Shown in pieces: positions 8,576 to 19,442 of a stretch of DNA of 22,118 nucleotides; position 1 is the first letter of the stretch; every line of letters starts with the position of its first letter. The stretch comes from Chara braunii. Its lineage: Eukaryota; Streptophyta; Charophyceae; Charales; Characeae. Location of the stretch: NCBI GenBank assembly GCA_003427395.1, contig BFEA01000069.1, positions 1,649,411 to 1,671,528 on the forward strand, read 5' to 3'. Below the pieces are notes generated by a model. The model had not been told where the DNA came from and did not search any database. It saw only the letters and a list, made by a program, of their open reading frames with translations. A program made the position numbers and the translations under genes.

Positions 8576-10484
8576 AGATAAAAAATAAAAAATAAATAAT
8601 TAATACACACACATACATACACACACACATATAGTCATATATTTGGACCTATAAAACATAATTATAAAATAAGACACACACGCACACACTCACACACACA
8701 CACACATATACATGTATCCAAAAATACAAATCAATACAATAAATAAACACACATACACAGGCTAAATCAAACACACACACACGCATGAAACTAATACAGA
8801 CTTACAAACCCACATAAAGTAACATACACAGACACCCCCGGACAGCATATAGCAAACTAGCATACACACAAAACCACACCCCCCCCCGAAAACATCTCTC
8901 CCCAAGGTGAAACAAATGCAAGCCTTGGCACTGAAAGGCCAACCCCCAATAAAACAATTAAAAGCCTTCCCCCCCCAAAAAAAATAAAAAAAGTTAACCC
9001 CCCCCCTCACACGAACCAATGAGAACTTGTGGAATAAAACGGCTACTGGTAAGTACACTGGCACTAAGTCAGAAATCATGAACCGATACACCCCCTTACA
9101 TAAATAAAACACGCAAAATCATAAACGACAAAAGGTCCAAGAAAAACAAACTGCAAGCACGAGCGCACACTAACATTCAGCTCGAATAAAGCAAACCAGG
9201 CTATGACCCGGACAAAAAAAACAAATACTAAGAAGACTGACAACGAAAACGTTATAAAATGGAACGAGCCACTAGCAAACAAAAAATCCCTCCTAACCAA
9301 CATGCACAGACTGTTTGCTACAGACCCACTGCATGAACAACAACCATGAAAATTCACATGCTAACCCCAATATAGCCTGGCTGATCGATGGCCTGTCATA
9401 CCTCACATACATACTACAGCACGAAGTACCCCCCCAACCAACATTGGACACAAGAAAAACGCACAGGCAGTAGAAACGCGCAAAAACACCATACACAACC
9501 AATACTCCCACCAAGACTACTAACCCACAGACATACGCGACACACTCCACAGGCATTTATACACAATGAAAGGACTAAGCTCATCCTCACTTGTTCGGCA
9601 CGTCTATGCCTTGGCAAGCACTCACGGAACTAGTATGGTAACAAGACTCCGGTACCTCACTCTGCGTTAGCTGTCCGTGGCAGCTGCTGCAGACCTTGCG
9701 CAAACTTCTTCCTTCCACTGCATTCACCAATCGGCAAGGCAAAACCCAGACACACAACGTGTCCAAGGTATAGCCGAGGCCTAGCACTGCGCTCTAACTC
9801 TGCAGATACCCGTTAACTGTAGGATACCGAGCCAACGCAATCCGACGATGGCGGCAGCGACCTCAGACAGACAGGTCACTGACGCAGAGATCAACGCACA
9901 TGCGGTAAACGTCACTCACATGCCCCCTACCTCCACACCTTACCTATTGATGCCCTTCTCCCAAAGCTCCCTTGATCCATAAATTAAATAATTCCTTACT
10001 AAAAATATCATGCCACTGTTGTCTACCTCCCACCTTCCCTACCTCCGATACCTTACCTACTCTGCTACCCCCTCCCAAGCTCTCACCCCTCCATACACAC
10101 CCCATCCTCTAAATCTCTCCTAGGCTACTATGGTCGCCCCTACTCCACTGGTAATTGGTCCAGTTGATGTAGAAGGCCTACCTAAAAATGTAGCCCATCT
10201 TACCCTCCGATGAGCCGTTTGGTGCAAACGGCGAAAAGCGCTTCAGGGATGCGCCACCCTCCTTCATCGATTTGGAGATTGGTCCTATCGAAGAAGGTTC
10301 TCTTTCTGCTCTCTCCTTCTCTTTCTCCCTTATCTCTCCCCATGTATGATGAATAGTGTATGGCATGGTGTAGTCAAAAATCTGCGATCTATGGCAATAG
10401 GTGTACGATGGTGACCCAGTCGACAATCTAGTACGATGCTTTACTAGTTCAAATTGTGTAAAATGTTGTTCTTTACTGTTCCTG
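8450..10484 (+). repeat. Left terminal direct repeat of retroelement (copy 1)
   Basis: This about 2-kb segment recurs in the same orientation at 19248-22118, offset by about 11,634 to 11,636 bp. In a counted stretch (9361-9660) there are 15 differences in 300 aligned bases, about 95% identity. The right limit is only a minimum, because the other copy is cut by the window end. The repeat starts in AC/TAA microsatellite and contains a hammerhead ribozyme near its right end. It fits a pseudo-LTR of a Penelope-like element. The minus-strand frames inside both copies share lengths, but in the one I checked (10178-10531) the base changes are mostly non-synonymous, so I do not call them genes. The site that carries a hAT insertion in copy 2 is empty here (8608-8615). 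Confidence 0.85.
10193..10254 (+). ncRNA. Hammerhead ribozyme, type I, core mutated
   Basis: This lies at the same place in the left repeat as the ribozyme at 21827. Helix II is seven perfect pairs (GCCGTTT 10214-10220 with AAACGGC 10226-10232, loop GGTGC). GAAA is at 10233-10236. Helix III is the palindrome AAGCGCTT (10236-10243). The cleavage base is C10244. Helix I pairs CCCT (10203-10206) with AGGG (10245-10248), then CAT with ATG beyond an internal loop. The core reads CCGATGA instead of CTGATGA, a T-to-C change at a conserved position that should weaken or abolish cleavage. Confidence 0.82.
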
Positions 10485-11410
10485 TCCCAGCCAGGTTGTT
10501 CAATTGCTTCGCAATTTGCTTCAAACCACACACCGACTTTTTAGCCCTGATACAATGGTGTGGGTAGACTCCCCATGACAGTATGCATGAATCGGCTATA
10601 CACTCGATACAACTAGTTTTGGTCTACTTGCTGGTCGTGGTAAAACCTTTGATACACAGTCGAAATAGCTAATGCACAACGAACTACAATACCCACCAAT
10701 AAGTCCCCCCGCAGTCACCTTCTTTACTCTTGTTTACGCCCCACCCCCACCCCGCCCTCCACCTATCTTATACCACCGGAGCTACGCATATAGTACTTTC
10801 TTACCCACACAAATATACCCCTGCGTAACTCACACATAGTATATACATAAACAAACTTATATACAATCCCATAATCTTTGTTAACTATCAACCACTATTC
10901 GTCCAGTGCAGCCTTATGCCACCCTATGACGACACTATTTCAATCGCGCGCATACGAATTCTCCATGCACGAAAAGTAGAAAGATAAGAAGTAACATACC
11001 AAAGATATGTGCTTCTTTTCCCCACCTACGTACCCAAGATAAACCTGCCCTTGGTCGTCGTATAAAGTAGTAAAATAATTCGCACCAAGTAGCTAGCAAG
11101 ATCCTGGACCCAAAACTAAGATCCACAGAAAGACTTACTATTGTAGGACCCACTTGTATGTACGAAGAAGCCGTAGTATACACCTAATTAATGGATTATA
11201 AGCTTCGCCCTACCAGGGAGAATAGTGTAGGCCGTCATCCACTCACGTCCCTCACACACACATAACCCACAACCACGACTACCCCTCTCGATAAACAAAT
11301 ATATATATATATATATTTATTATTATTATTTTTTTTAAAAAAATCTTATCAATTGCGCGCACAACATTCGACATACTGAGATAAAACCATTAAAGAAACG
11401 CGATTCATGG
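10485..11410. other. Element interior or repeat continuation, no gene seen
   Basis: No frame with a recognisable product. The left terminal repeat may continue here, but its partner lies beyond the window end. The stretch contains an AT run at 11301-11317 and CT- and AC-rich patches. Confidence 0.45.
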
Positions 11411-11436
11411 ATTCCCCATGGTTGAATTGCGAGATC

Positions 11437-11568
11437 ATACACACGTATGCGCAATTTTTCGAAAAATATGGCACTACCAGAATAGAGACTCGATGCACAG
11501 ACTCCCATAGTTGGCCGCGTGTTCATACCCCCACGCGCATAATTTTCCTAATAATATGGCACTACCAT
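11437..11568. repeat. 88-bp diverged tandem duplication
   Basis: AATATGGCACTACCA occurs exactly at 11465 and again at 11553. Upstream words also match (GCGCAATTTTTCGAAAA against GCGCATAATTTTCCTAAT), giving a repeat period of about 88 bp. Function unknown. Confidence 0.6.
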
Positions 11569-11699
11569 CTCACAAGACAACAAGTGATAAGTACTAAACA
11601 AAATGAGTAGTACGAACGGTATTCACGAGAGATACACAATCAGTTTTCATATGATGAACACACCAAGAAGTACACATAAACTCGAAACAAGTGATTATT

Positions 11700-12177
11700 T
11701 TACTCATGTAACAATGAATTGACCACAATAGTTTTCATGACACAACACAGTTGGAGGCATCGGTTAGCTTCATATGGATAACACCAAATAGAAGAAAGAT
11801 TGTTCACATGATACGCGCGAACGTTCACCGAGATCAAATACGATGAGGATTACACATACGTTCAAACGAAAGCAAATACCAACTCACATAACAACGGCGT
11901 AACCACACTAGTATCCAGAACACAACACAGGCGGACGCGCCAGCCAAGGTACATACCTACAAATTACACCCAGATCCAAAAAATTAAAAAATAGCAATGA
12001 AAGATAAAATCACCAGATATTGTCGTGCTCAGATCACTGTTCACTCATTCTTGTTCACATACAAGATTTATACGCAAGATCCCAAAACGTAAGTCCAAAT
12101 GGTACACACCCCTACTCATAGAAGGTCGAATAGGAAATCTATAGTAGCCGTAATCCCAACACACAACTATGTAGTGA
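11700..12177. other. No gene seen, faint repeats
   Basis: The word ACACAACACAG recurs near 11742 and 11923 with partly matching flanks. This may be an old repeat with a period of about 180-210 bp that continues to the right. No coding frame is convincing. Confidence 0.3.
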
Positions 12178-13172
12178 TTAGGATCGCAGAAGCAGGTATG
12201 ACCTTGCCTGTACAAACTTAAACGGTATTACTACATAAAGGCTCTCCGTGGTAGCAAAATATTGCCACCAATAGCCGACTCGTAGATCACTCACAAAAAA
12301 TCCGCACCACCTCACGCGCATCAACACAATCCCCCAATGAAGCAGCCATGCTTGCCACCTAAGCCACAACTACGAAGGAAGCAAGATGGCGAGATCATAC
12401 ATGACTCTGCGGAACCACTTCAAATGCACCACACAGAACATCCCTCTGATGGCATAACCGGCCATGAAACCATGATGTCACCTCGTTCCCAATTCCACCA
12501 CCACTAACCACCTAAGAATACTCAGAGCTGTCTGCAGAACGACACACACGTTAGCACGATCCTCCATTGGTACATTCATTGCCACCGCCCACGCAGTATC
12601 AAGATAGCAAAAGCAGACGTGTGACCTTGAAGCAGCACTGCAAATCCTATATGCAACGGAACAGCCCAATCAAGACATATCTTGCCCATCGCCCTACTCC
12701 AAGTAAGCAGGTTTTACACACACCACACATTACAATTGTAGTATACCACGCATATAAGCACGACCCTCCAAGGGCGCATCCAAATTCGCCTCCCACTCCA
12801 CAATAGACGATAGATAATCGTCATGCTCCCGAAGTAGTGTTGTAGTCACCAGACGCACCATAGACTCGACGATATCCTCATCGGCACCAACATGAATGTT
12901 TGGAACATCGGCACCCACCTTCGTCACGTACACAATAACCTCGCGTAAATACTCCCATTATAACCCAAACCAACTACCAAACGCAACACCAACTCCCCCC
13001 TGGCATCAAGCTCATAGTCACGAATCTCGTGCCTATCTACCGCACTCGTAAACGCGATCTCACGACCCAAGCGATAATCCCGAAGGTCACACATCTCGAA
13101 GGCCATGACGACGCGGCCTGCGATATGCCCCCGCGCAACAAAGGAAACTAACATGGCGGACAGAACTCTCAA
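12178..13172 (-). pseudogene. Possible decayed minus-strand coding region, unknown
   Basis: The minus strand is unusually open. From 13172 leftward about 80 codons are open. A frame change near 12940 then gives 67 more codons of ordinary amino-acid mix, including SSIVEWEANLDAPLEGRAYM. From 12669 to 12178 a single frame has only two internal stops in 164 codons. I recognise no family. Three partly similar blocks near 12345, 12565 and 12775 suggest a diverged repeat of about 205-210 bp, which could itself explain the openness. It lies opposite in strand to the retroelement ORFs. It could be a captured or host-derived fragment, or not a gene at all. Confidence 0.3.
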
Positions 13173-13898
13173 CTTGAATTAGCACGGAAGCAATTACGTG
13201 TGGCCTTGACACCGATTGCGCAATAAAGGTGATAACAACAACCATGAACTAGTGCGCCGGTATAGAACTCCGCTACATGGACAAAGAGAGGCTTAGCATG
13301 CTTAAATAGTAAAAATTAAATATTATAAAGAGAACATAATAATTCTTGATTTTTCATCTCCCCACTAAGAAAGAGACAAGTCGACTAACCCCCAAAAAAA
13401 ACACGGATGACAGGCGACAACCAGTAGTCGGACCGACTCTCGCACACCTGGTGCTTAAGACACACGAAGAAACACGACCCCTAAAAAAAAACAGTGGCCC
13501 AGAACACTTATTGAATCTACTACAGTCTAAACTAAACTAAAGAATATGATACCCCTACAAACCCCAGAAACGACTAAATACACCATACTCCACCACATAT
13601 ATGTAAAACAACAATAAAAACCACAATAAGAAACGAAAAAAGACCCAGGTACGCACAACCCCATATAAGAGGGCACAATCAGACGGAAACAGAAAAATTA
13701 ATTGATTTCCTTAAAAAAAAAAAAAAAAAACAGAAAATCTAACACAATACCATGAAATATAATAAATTGCGGTAAAATCTTCTTTTTTTCCGCTCCCCCG
13801 GTTGCAAAAAACCTCTGTTAATCCCTACCTACCCATGACTACATCCCCAGCTACAAAAAACAGGCAAAATTAATTTTGATTCCCCTTGATTCTTGTAG
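13173..13898. other. No clear gene; possible upstream exons
   Basis: A plus-strand frame at 13346-13540 (64 codons) has no motif. An A tract is at about 13712-13731. The segment ends in a good splice acceptor (pyrimidine-rich, then TTCTTGTAG at 13890-13898), so an upstream exon of the next gene may lie here, but I could not identify it. Confidence 0.4.
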
Positions 13899-16382
13899 GG
13901 CGTTATTGAGAGATATGAAGACAACAGACGGAACCTATGGCCCCACATAATGGTGAGTCCCCGCAAAGACCCTCCCCACTAAATACATGACAACGCACCT
14001 AGCTGCTTACCAACACATAACAGCGCCAACCATAACTAACTATCCAACCGCGCCTATGTTGACATGTGCAGGACCAGGAGATCATCAACCGCGGATGGCA
14101 TGCGGACCTGGCACCTATGGTAGCTCCATTCGCGAGCTTGCAACCACCAATCGTCCACTCTCAGCTGATTATGATGACGTTCCCACAAGACATCCTCAAC
14201 AGATTCCACACAGCTACACAACCAACCAGCCTGATTGAGACACTCACCTTTAGTGACTGGGCGGTTATCAGTGCTAAGTACGAAACTGAGTCAGAAAAGA
14301 TGCACAAACTCATTGAAGCTTATGCGCTCAATGTGGCAGTCATCCTTAGCAAGAATCTACTACACAATAGGGAGCTTAACAGAGTCATAGCCAAAGGAGA
14401 GAAGATGATGTTAGATAAGTTTGGGTACTGCTCGGATCACCTGAATGACGTTGGAGATATCGATATCTCAACCGAGGTGAATGTTAGAAGACAGGCACGT
14501 AGACAACGGATTGGACTGACACAGGCTGAGATAGACTATCTCGAGAAACAACACGAACGAAGACTCAACTCTGTGACTGCCAACGCCTCCACCACGATAG
14601 ATCGCACATGGAAAGTGCACAAGTTTGCACAAGATAGCCACTTTCTACCGATTGCTTCTGACACCTTGGTAGAAAAGAACAGCAAACATGTCGCACACAA
14701 GGTATAGCAACTAGACTCCTTCAACTACACCGCACCCATTTCGATTGAGGGATACAAGGCACTTGCCAACCTGTCTGACGCTGATGTTGAGGCATGCAAA
14801 CAGGTCGCACACAACTTCTCATTACATTACCCAACCAACAGACCACCCTTTGACGGAGACTTCCCCATACTGGCCATTCTAAACAGAACCAAGTGTGTTG
14901 TCTCCAAGCCTATCCTTGTACAGAAAGGCTTCGCTAGAGTCCCACAGACAATAGAAGAAGTGAAGAAGATGTGGAACATCGGCCCCATATCTCAAGTGCA
15001 CATGTGAGAAGAACTGTGGCAAGACCATTACTTGGTTTGACCACATGATATCGAACTACATCGCCAACTTGGACTTCTTCAACCCTGTGGCGCCAACAGA
15101 TGTGACACGCATGTTTGATTTCCAACAGAAGCTGGAGACAGAATGGAAGGGACCCGGCTTCGCACAAGTCACCTTCCTGCACATGAGGCAGATCATGAGA
15201 GACCTCCTCGACAGACTCATCGACGACAATATGACCACCGTCGAAGGGCTTACTGACCATCCAGCGCTGAAGAATGTTCCATTCGCTAGCAGATTCGCGG
15301 GCATCATGATCCCCGATGCCCCGGTCAAGACACCGACTGCGGCTGGAGGCAGCAGAAGAAGTGCCTTAGCGGCAGAGCCATACATAGCACACAGGAGCAG
15401 AACAAGACAGACACTGCTACCATTCATGCCGGTCTCAAGCAACAGCGCCTCGACCACACCTGCCATAAGCACTGCACAACGCACAGCCACGAGAACCCCT
15501 CCGACAGCCACGACACCAGCCCTGCACAACCCACAGCACAGCCACACGGCAGCCCCACAACATGCACCAGCTACACAGGCTACGACCCCACTCCCCAGGG
15601 CTACTATGACCCACACACCTGCACCATCTCCCCACACGCAAAACCACCCCATACAGCATCTACCGCTTCACAACCATAACACAACATCAAACCCCCGACC
15701 TAACCACAACACACTGCAACACTGCAACCCAAACACGCGCCCACAGAAAAAAGCAAGAAAGAACAACGGGCCATGCAGACCTAACCACAATGCAGCACGA
15801 CATGGCAACACAAGGCAGCGCAGGAACAGAAACCATGCAAACACCAACCAGCACTTGCAGGCCCAACAATTCATCAGCAGTGTCCTTGCACCCACACACA
15901 ACACCCCCATGTCAGCACCGCTCCTCCAGCCACCAAACCAATTGCCTGCCACACGACCCCCCGCAGCGCTCTCCTCCCAGCATGCATCCCTACAGATTGG
16001 TTCGACAATCCAACTTGCTGGCAGTCTCAACTCGTTACCCATACGCAGCCAGATCAGCGGGCGACAAGCACAGGCAGTGGTTACACAACCGCCACAGGTC
16101 CAAATCATCCATGTCCCAGATCAAGACATTGAAGACGGTGCCAAGTGACAGACTGCCATCAATGTCGGATCACCCTCTCCGGATACACCTGCAAGAGCGG
16201 TCAGCACCTTCGGCTACATCTTCGAGAATTTCGATAGTGAAGAATCCCTCGCTGGATCAGGGACTGAAGCTTACAGCGAAGTCAACACTGGCAACGACGA
16301 TGGTTCCTCGCACCTCAAAGCCATCAGAAGGTATCTGCGCAACGACTACGATAGCGATAGACTAGCGCTCTCTAATCTGTAG
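13899..16382 (+). pseudogene. Retroelement ORF1, spliced and broken, unknown function
   Basis: The best reading is a 54-base exon (13899-13952, GVIERYEDNRRNLWPHIM) joined across a 119-base intron to a long exon from 14072, about 790 codons in all. I recognise no domain. The first half is mixed and charged. Near 14985 a frame change (+2 to +3) exposes a small CxCx3C motif (KCTCEKNCGK) followed by WFDHM. From about 15400 to 15980 the sequence is rich in Pro, Thr, Asn and His, with a basic patch PQKKARKN that could be a nuclear signal. The C-terminus is acidic. Lesions are an in-frame TAG at 14705, the frame change, and an in-frame TGA at 16146 after which 77 more sensible codons follow. From about 15345 to 15680 frame +2 is also open and protein-like, so extra frameshifts are possible. 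Its position before the reverse transcriptase suggests an ORF1 or Gag-like accessory protein, an inference only. Confidence 0.65.
13953..14071 (+). other. Spliceosomal intron (119 bp) in ORF1
   Basis: The donor is ATG|GTGAGT at 13952/13953 and the acceptor is TTGACATGTGCAG ending at 14071. Splicing joins codons in phase 0 (PHIM to DQEIINRG) and removes a stretch whose continuation upstream in frame is not open. The exon before it is itself bounded by a good acceptor at 13898. Evidence is sequence-only. Confidence 0.7.
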
Positions 16383-17016
16383 ACTGGGGGATATTATTGT
16401 TGATTAGCAATAGTATTTAGCAAACCCTAGTGCTCGATCAGCTGCCCTACATAGTATTCCGATTGCAGCACCTCTGTTTTTTTGTTACAAAGGATCTCAT
16501 ATGAGAAACTCAGGTGCTCAGACGACAACCCACTTAGACAGCATGACCACTGCACATCGTTCTTTGATGGGTACCATGTTGATTGCTGGAGCCACAATAC
16601 TCGTGAGACAAGCCAAATACAAGCACCTGCAGTGTTGCTGAGACTCAAATATTTTTTATTTGTTCCCATTATTTATGTTAAAGACTACCGCATTGATACA
16701 AAACACCGTTGCCCCCCTTGCACCCCCCTCTTACTGCTCCATCCCCTCTGCTGACTCCCACCCAAAACCCAAATAAAATCTTGCCAACTACCTTGCAGTC
16801 GTGGTCCCTGTATAAGAATGGTTTTTCTAAAAAAAATCCCCAACTACCTACTAACCTTGCTATTGTTAGCAGACCACTACCTTAAAAAACAAATAATTAG
16901 AGCAACACATAAACCCTAAACCCTAGACTAGATAATACTGTTTGAGTCCAATTCGAACCTGCAACTGTTACAACCAAAAGTTCTTCTTAAAAAAAACATA
17001 CTTACGAATACCGTAA
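16383..17016. other. Spacer between ORF1 and reverse transcriptase
   Basis: No gene recognised. The run AAACCCTAAACCCTAG (16911-16926) is two units of the CCCTAAA telomere-type repeat. An AT-rich patch follows, and the reverse transcriptase frame opens at about 17017. Confidence 0.5.
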
Positions 17017-19135
17017 ATGTTTGTCTTACCTGAACAGGTCAACAACCTACATGTCATGGAAGATGGACGAAGAGGCTGGAGAAAGGTTGCGGAACCCCGC
17101 AGGAAGATCGTTCACCTACACTAAAGAAACAGACTCATGGAAAAAATAAAAATCAGAAACCTATTCACAAATATACTCCATAAGCACAACCCACTCGCAA
17201 CAGAAAGACTACAGAGCATAACCTTCGGATGGACTTACGACAACAACCTTGCCAAACAACTGTACAAACCCACAGTTGTTTTCAAGAAATTCGATCTCAC
17301 CCAATGGTATGAACAACAGGACCAAACCTGCCTCTGCCAACACCACTGATACGAACAAATATGCGGAGATGACGAACTCCAACCACACGTCATCACCCTA
17401 GACACAAACATAATACGGAACCCATAATTAAGGAATCAGACTGAAAAAGGACCCAACCACATCGCACTCAAACCTTACAAGCAAAATGACATCAGGAGAG
17501 AATGCAAAATGACCCTACAAAAAACCGTAGAACTAATCAATCAAGAGATCACAATCATATCAGATGAACAACTTATGACAGCACAAAAACAACTTACACA
17601 AATCATAAATAAAAATTGTGCAAGTTTCCACAGACCAATCAATTTTGATCTCGAAGAACCAAGCACTACAAATGAAATTGATATTCTAACATAACACTTC
17701 TACATATCCGGCGCCGACAAGGCACCTAATACCCCTACATTCACCTGCATTAACCTCATTAGGTACCTCGCCCTACGCAGACTCTCAGGAACAAAGTTTA
17801 CATTGTGTGAATGCACAATAAGTGAATAAACTAGAACAATCCGCTGCCAGATCGAAACAAACTTTCCCTACGCACCTATCAAAAATACAAAATTACCCTT
17901 CCTTATGGCAACATTTAAAAAACATAAAAACGACTTTAGATGGTTGACCAACGCGGCAAACGTAATCTTCTCCCCGCTTGCAGATATCTGTGCTGCCACA
18001 CTAAAGAAGATGGCACTGATGGTCAAAACTCACAGTGGTATGCTCACACAAACAACATAACAGGAATTCGGAGTCAGAGTCCCGTTCTGGTGGATAGTCG
18101 ACTCAGTATCAGACTATATATACAACCTACCCATACACATCCACAATCTGTACTCTGCGAATATCACAAAATACTATGAGTCGATCCCAACCGATGATTC
18201 AAAAGATGGCCTACCTGCGGTTGTCAACTTCTTCATTGAGCTTGCGTTTAAAGTGGCAAGGAAAACATATGGAAGGAACACCGGCATCGCTTGCTATATC
18301 AAAGACAACGGGTCGGAAATTGAAATTGACGCAACTTGGACATCACTCAGACAAAACACTACAACGATACTAAGCGCAACTGACATCCGAAGAATGAACA
18401 ACTGGTTAATGAAGAATGTGTACACTACACTTGGAGGCGCTACTTGTAAGCAAACACTGGGAATACCAATGGGACTCAGTTGTTCCCCCATGTGGTGTAA
18501 CATATATTTTTTTCAGTTTGAATACAAGCTCATGAAAAAAACTACGACTGTCGTCCAACCTGCAGTTGCTTCCCCTATTCCAGAACTGTTTCAGATACTT
18601 TGATAATCTGAACTGCATCTACAACCCCAGAATTAGGGAATGCATAAACACAGCAGTTAAAAGCAAAAGGAGTAAGTACTATCTCCACCCACTCAACATT
18701 GTAACCCTCAAGGAACAGACAGCAAAAGGCACCTTACCCGGCAATAGCAGTTGCATCTTCCTAAATACCACCATCACTATCACGGATCACACTTCGGGCT
18801 CATACGAAGCCTCGAGGTTCGATAAAAGAAAAGAACTTAATTTCCCTACCAGCCAATTCATTAAATACGACTCAAATAGACCAGTGTTGCAGTCAATCAA
18901 AATCCTCATCCCACAGACAATTACCATCATGACTGTAATATCCTCGTCTGTGCAAGCAGCAGAAGACCTGATGCACCTTATCATAACAATGGCAGCCAAC
19001 GGATTCAGCCCAGCTAAGTGTCAGGGCATAATCCGAATGACTCTCAACAACACTACCCAATATCAACCTTTCACATGCAACCCCAACACAGCACTCCAAC
19101 ACCTCCAATTTCTACTCCAAAACATGTGTGTGTAG
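17017..19135 (+). pseudogene. Penelope-like reverse transcriptase, decayed
   Basis: It once encoded a reverse transcriptase that would copy element RNA into DNA. Frame +1 runs to about 18560, then shifts to +2. Motifs in order are a Cys/His patch (CLCQHH, 17332-17346), GADKA (17710) at the place of the Penelope DKG motif, PFLMATFKKHK (17896) like the LPKxHK motif, SANITKYYESIP (18154) as motif A, GIPMGLSCSPMWCN (18460), YFDN (18596) as the catalytic YxDD box, and FDKRKELNFP (18818). Stops in frame are TAA at 17122, 17425, 17692, 17827 and 18058, and TGA at 17347. The Asp expected in motif A appears as Asn (codon 18160), and the second Asp of the catalytic box is Asn (codon 18605). No GIY-YIG endonuclease follows before the TAG at 19133. 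Family assignment rests on remembered motif patterns. It is certainly inactive under the standard code. Confidence 0.85.
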
Positions 19136-19247
19136 ACTATCGAAAGACATGTCTGGTATGGATGGCGATCCCCCGGAGGGGCAGGGTCGTCATCCGTACC
19201 TCTGCCCCCCAGGGACCCCATCACGCGGGAACGCGGGAGGGACACAC
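19136..19247. other. Link between reverse transcriptase and right repeat
   Basis: A short GC-rich stretch with C and G runs, no gene. It ends in ACACACACATATAACAAC, where similarity to the left repeat begins. Confidence 0.6.
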
Positions 19248-19250
19248 ACA

Positions 19251-19287
19251 TATAACAACAATAATAATAATAATAATAATAATATCG

Positions 19288-19348
<61 letters not shown>

Positions 19349-19410
19349 TAATAATGATAATAATAACAATAACAACAATAATAATATAATAATAATAATA
19401 ACAGACAAAA
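19251..19410. repeat. TAA microsatellite in right repeat
   Basis: TAA/AAC trinucleotide repeats like those at 8456-8575 in the left repeat, differing in length and interruptions. Ile or Asn runs in open frames come from this repeat. Confidence 0.95.
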
Positions 19411-19434
19411 AACAAAAAATAGATAATTAATACA

Positions 19435-19442
19435 CACACATA
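19435..19442. repeat. 8-bp target-site duplication of element B, left
   Basis: CACACATA, repeated exactly at 20236-20243. The unoccupied site in the left terminal repeat has a single copy at 8608-8615. Confidence 0.9.

Noticed and set aside
9076-9357. Hydrophobic minus-strand frame of 93 codons, also at 20712-20993
   Set aside because: Same length in both copies only because the repeats are ~95% identical. It overlaps other frames, with no known motif and no start context.
10178-10531. Minus-strand 117-codon open frame conserved in both terminal repeats
   Set aside because: It overlaps the ribozyme. The base differences between the two copies within it are mostly amino-acid changing, so there is no sign of protein constraint.
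13346-13540. Plus-strand 64-codon frame upstream of ORF1
   Set aside because: No motif, and no clear splice donor linking it to the exon at 13899. It could be an exon, but I cannot support it.
15870-15885. CTGATGA on the minus strand as a hammerhead core
   Set aside because: No helix II followed by GAAA can be formed after it.
15056-16108. Minus-strand open frames of up to 198 codons
   Set aside because: Shadows of the plus-strand ORF1, Cys/Trp/Val-rich because the coding strand is Pro/Thr/His-rich.
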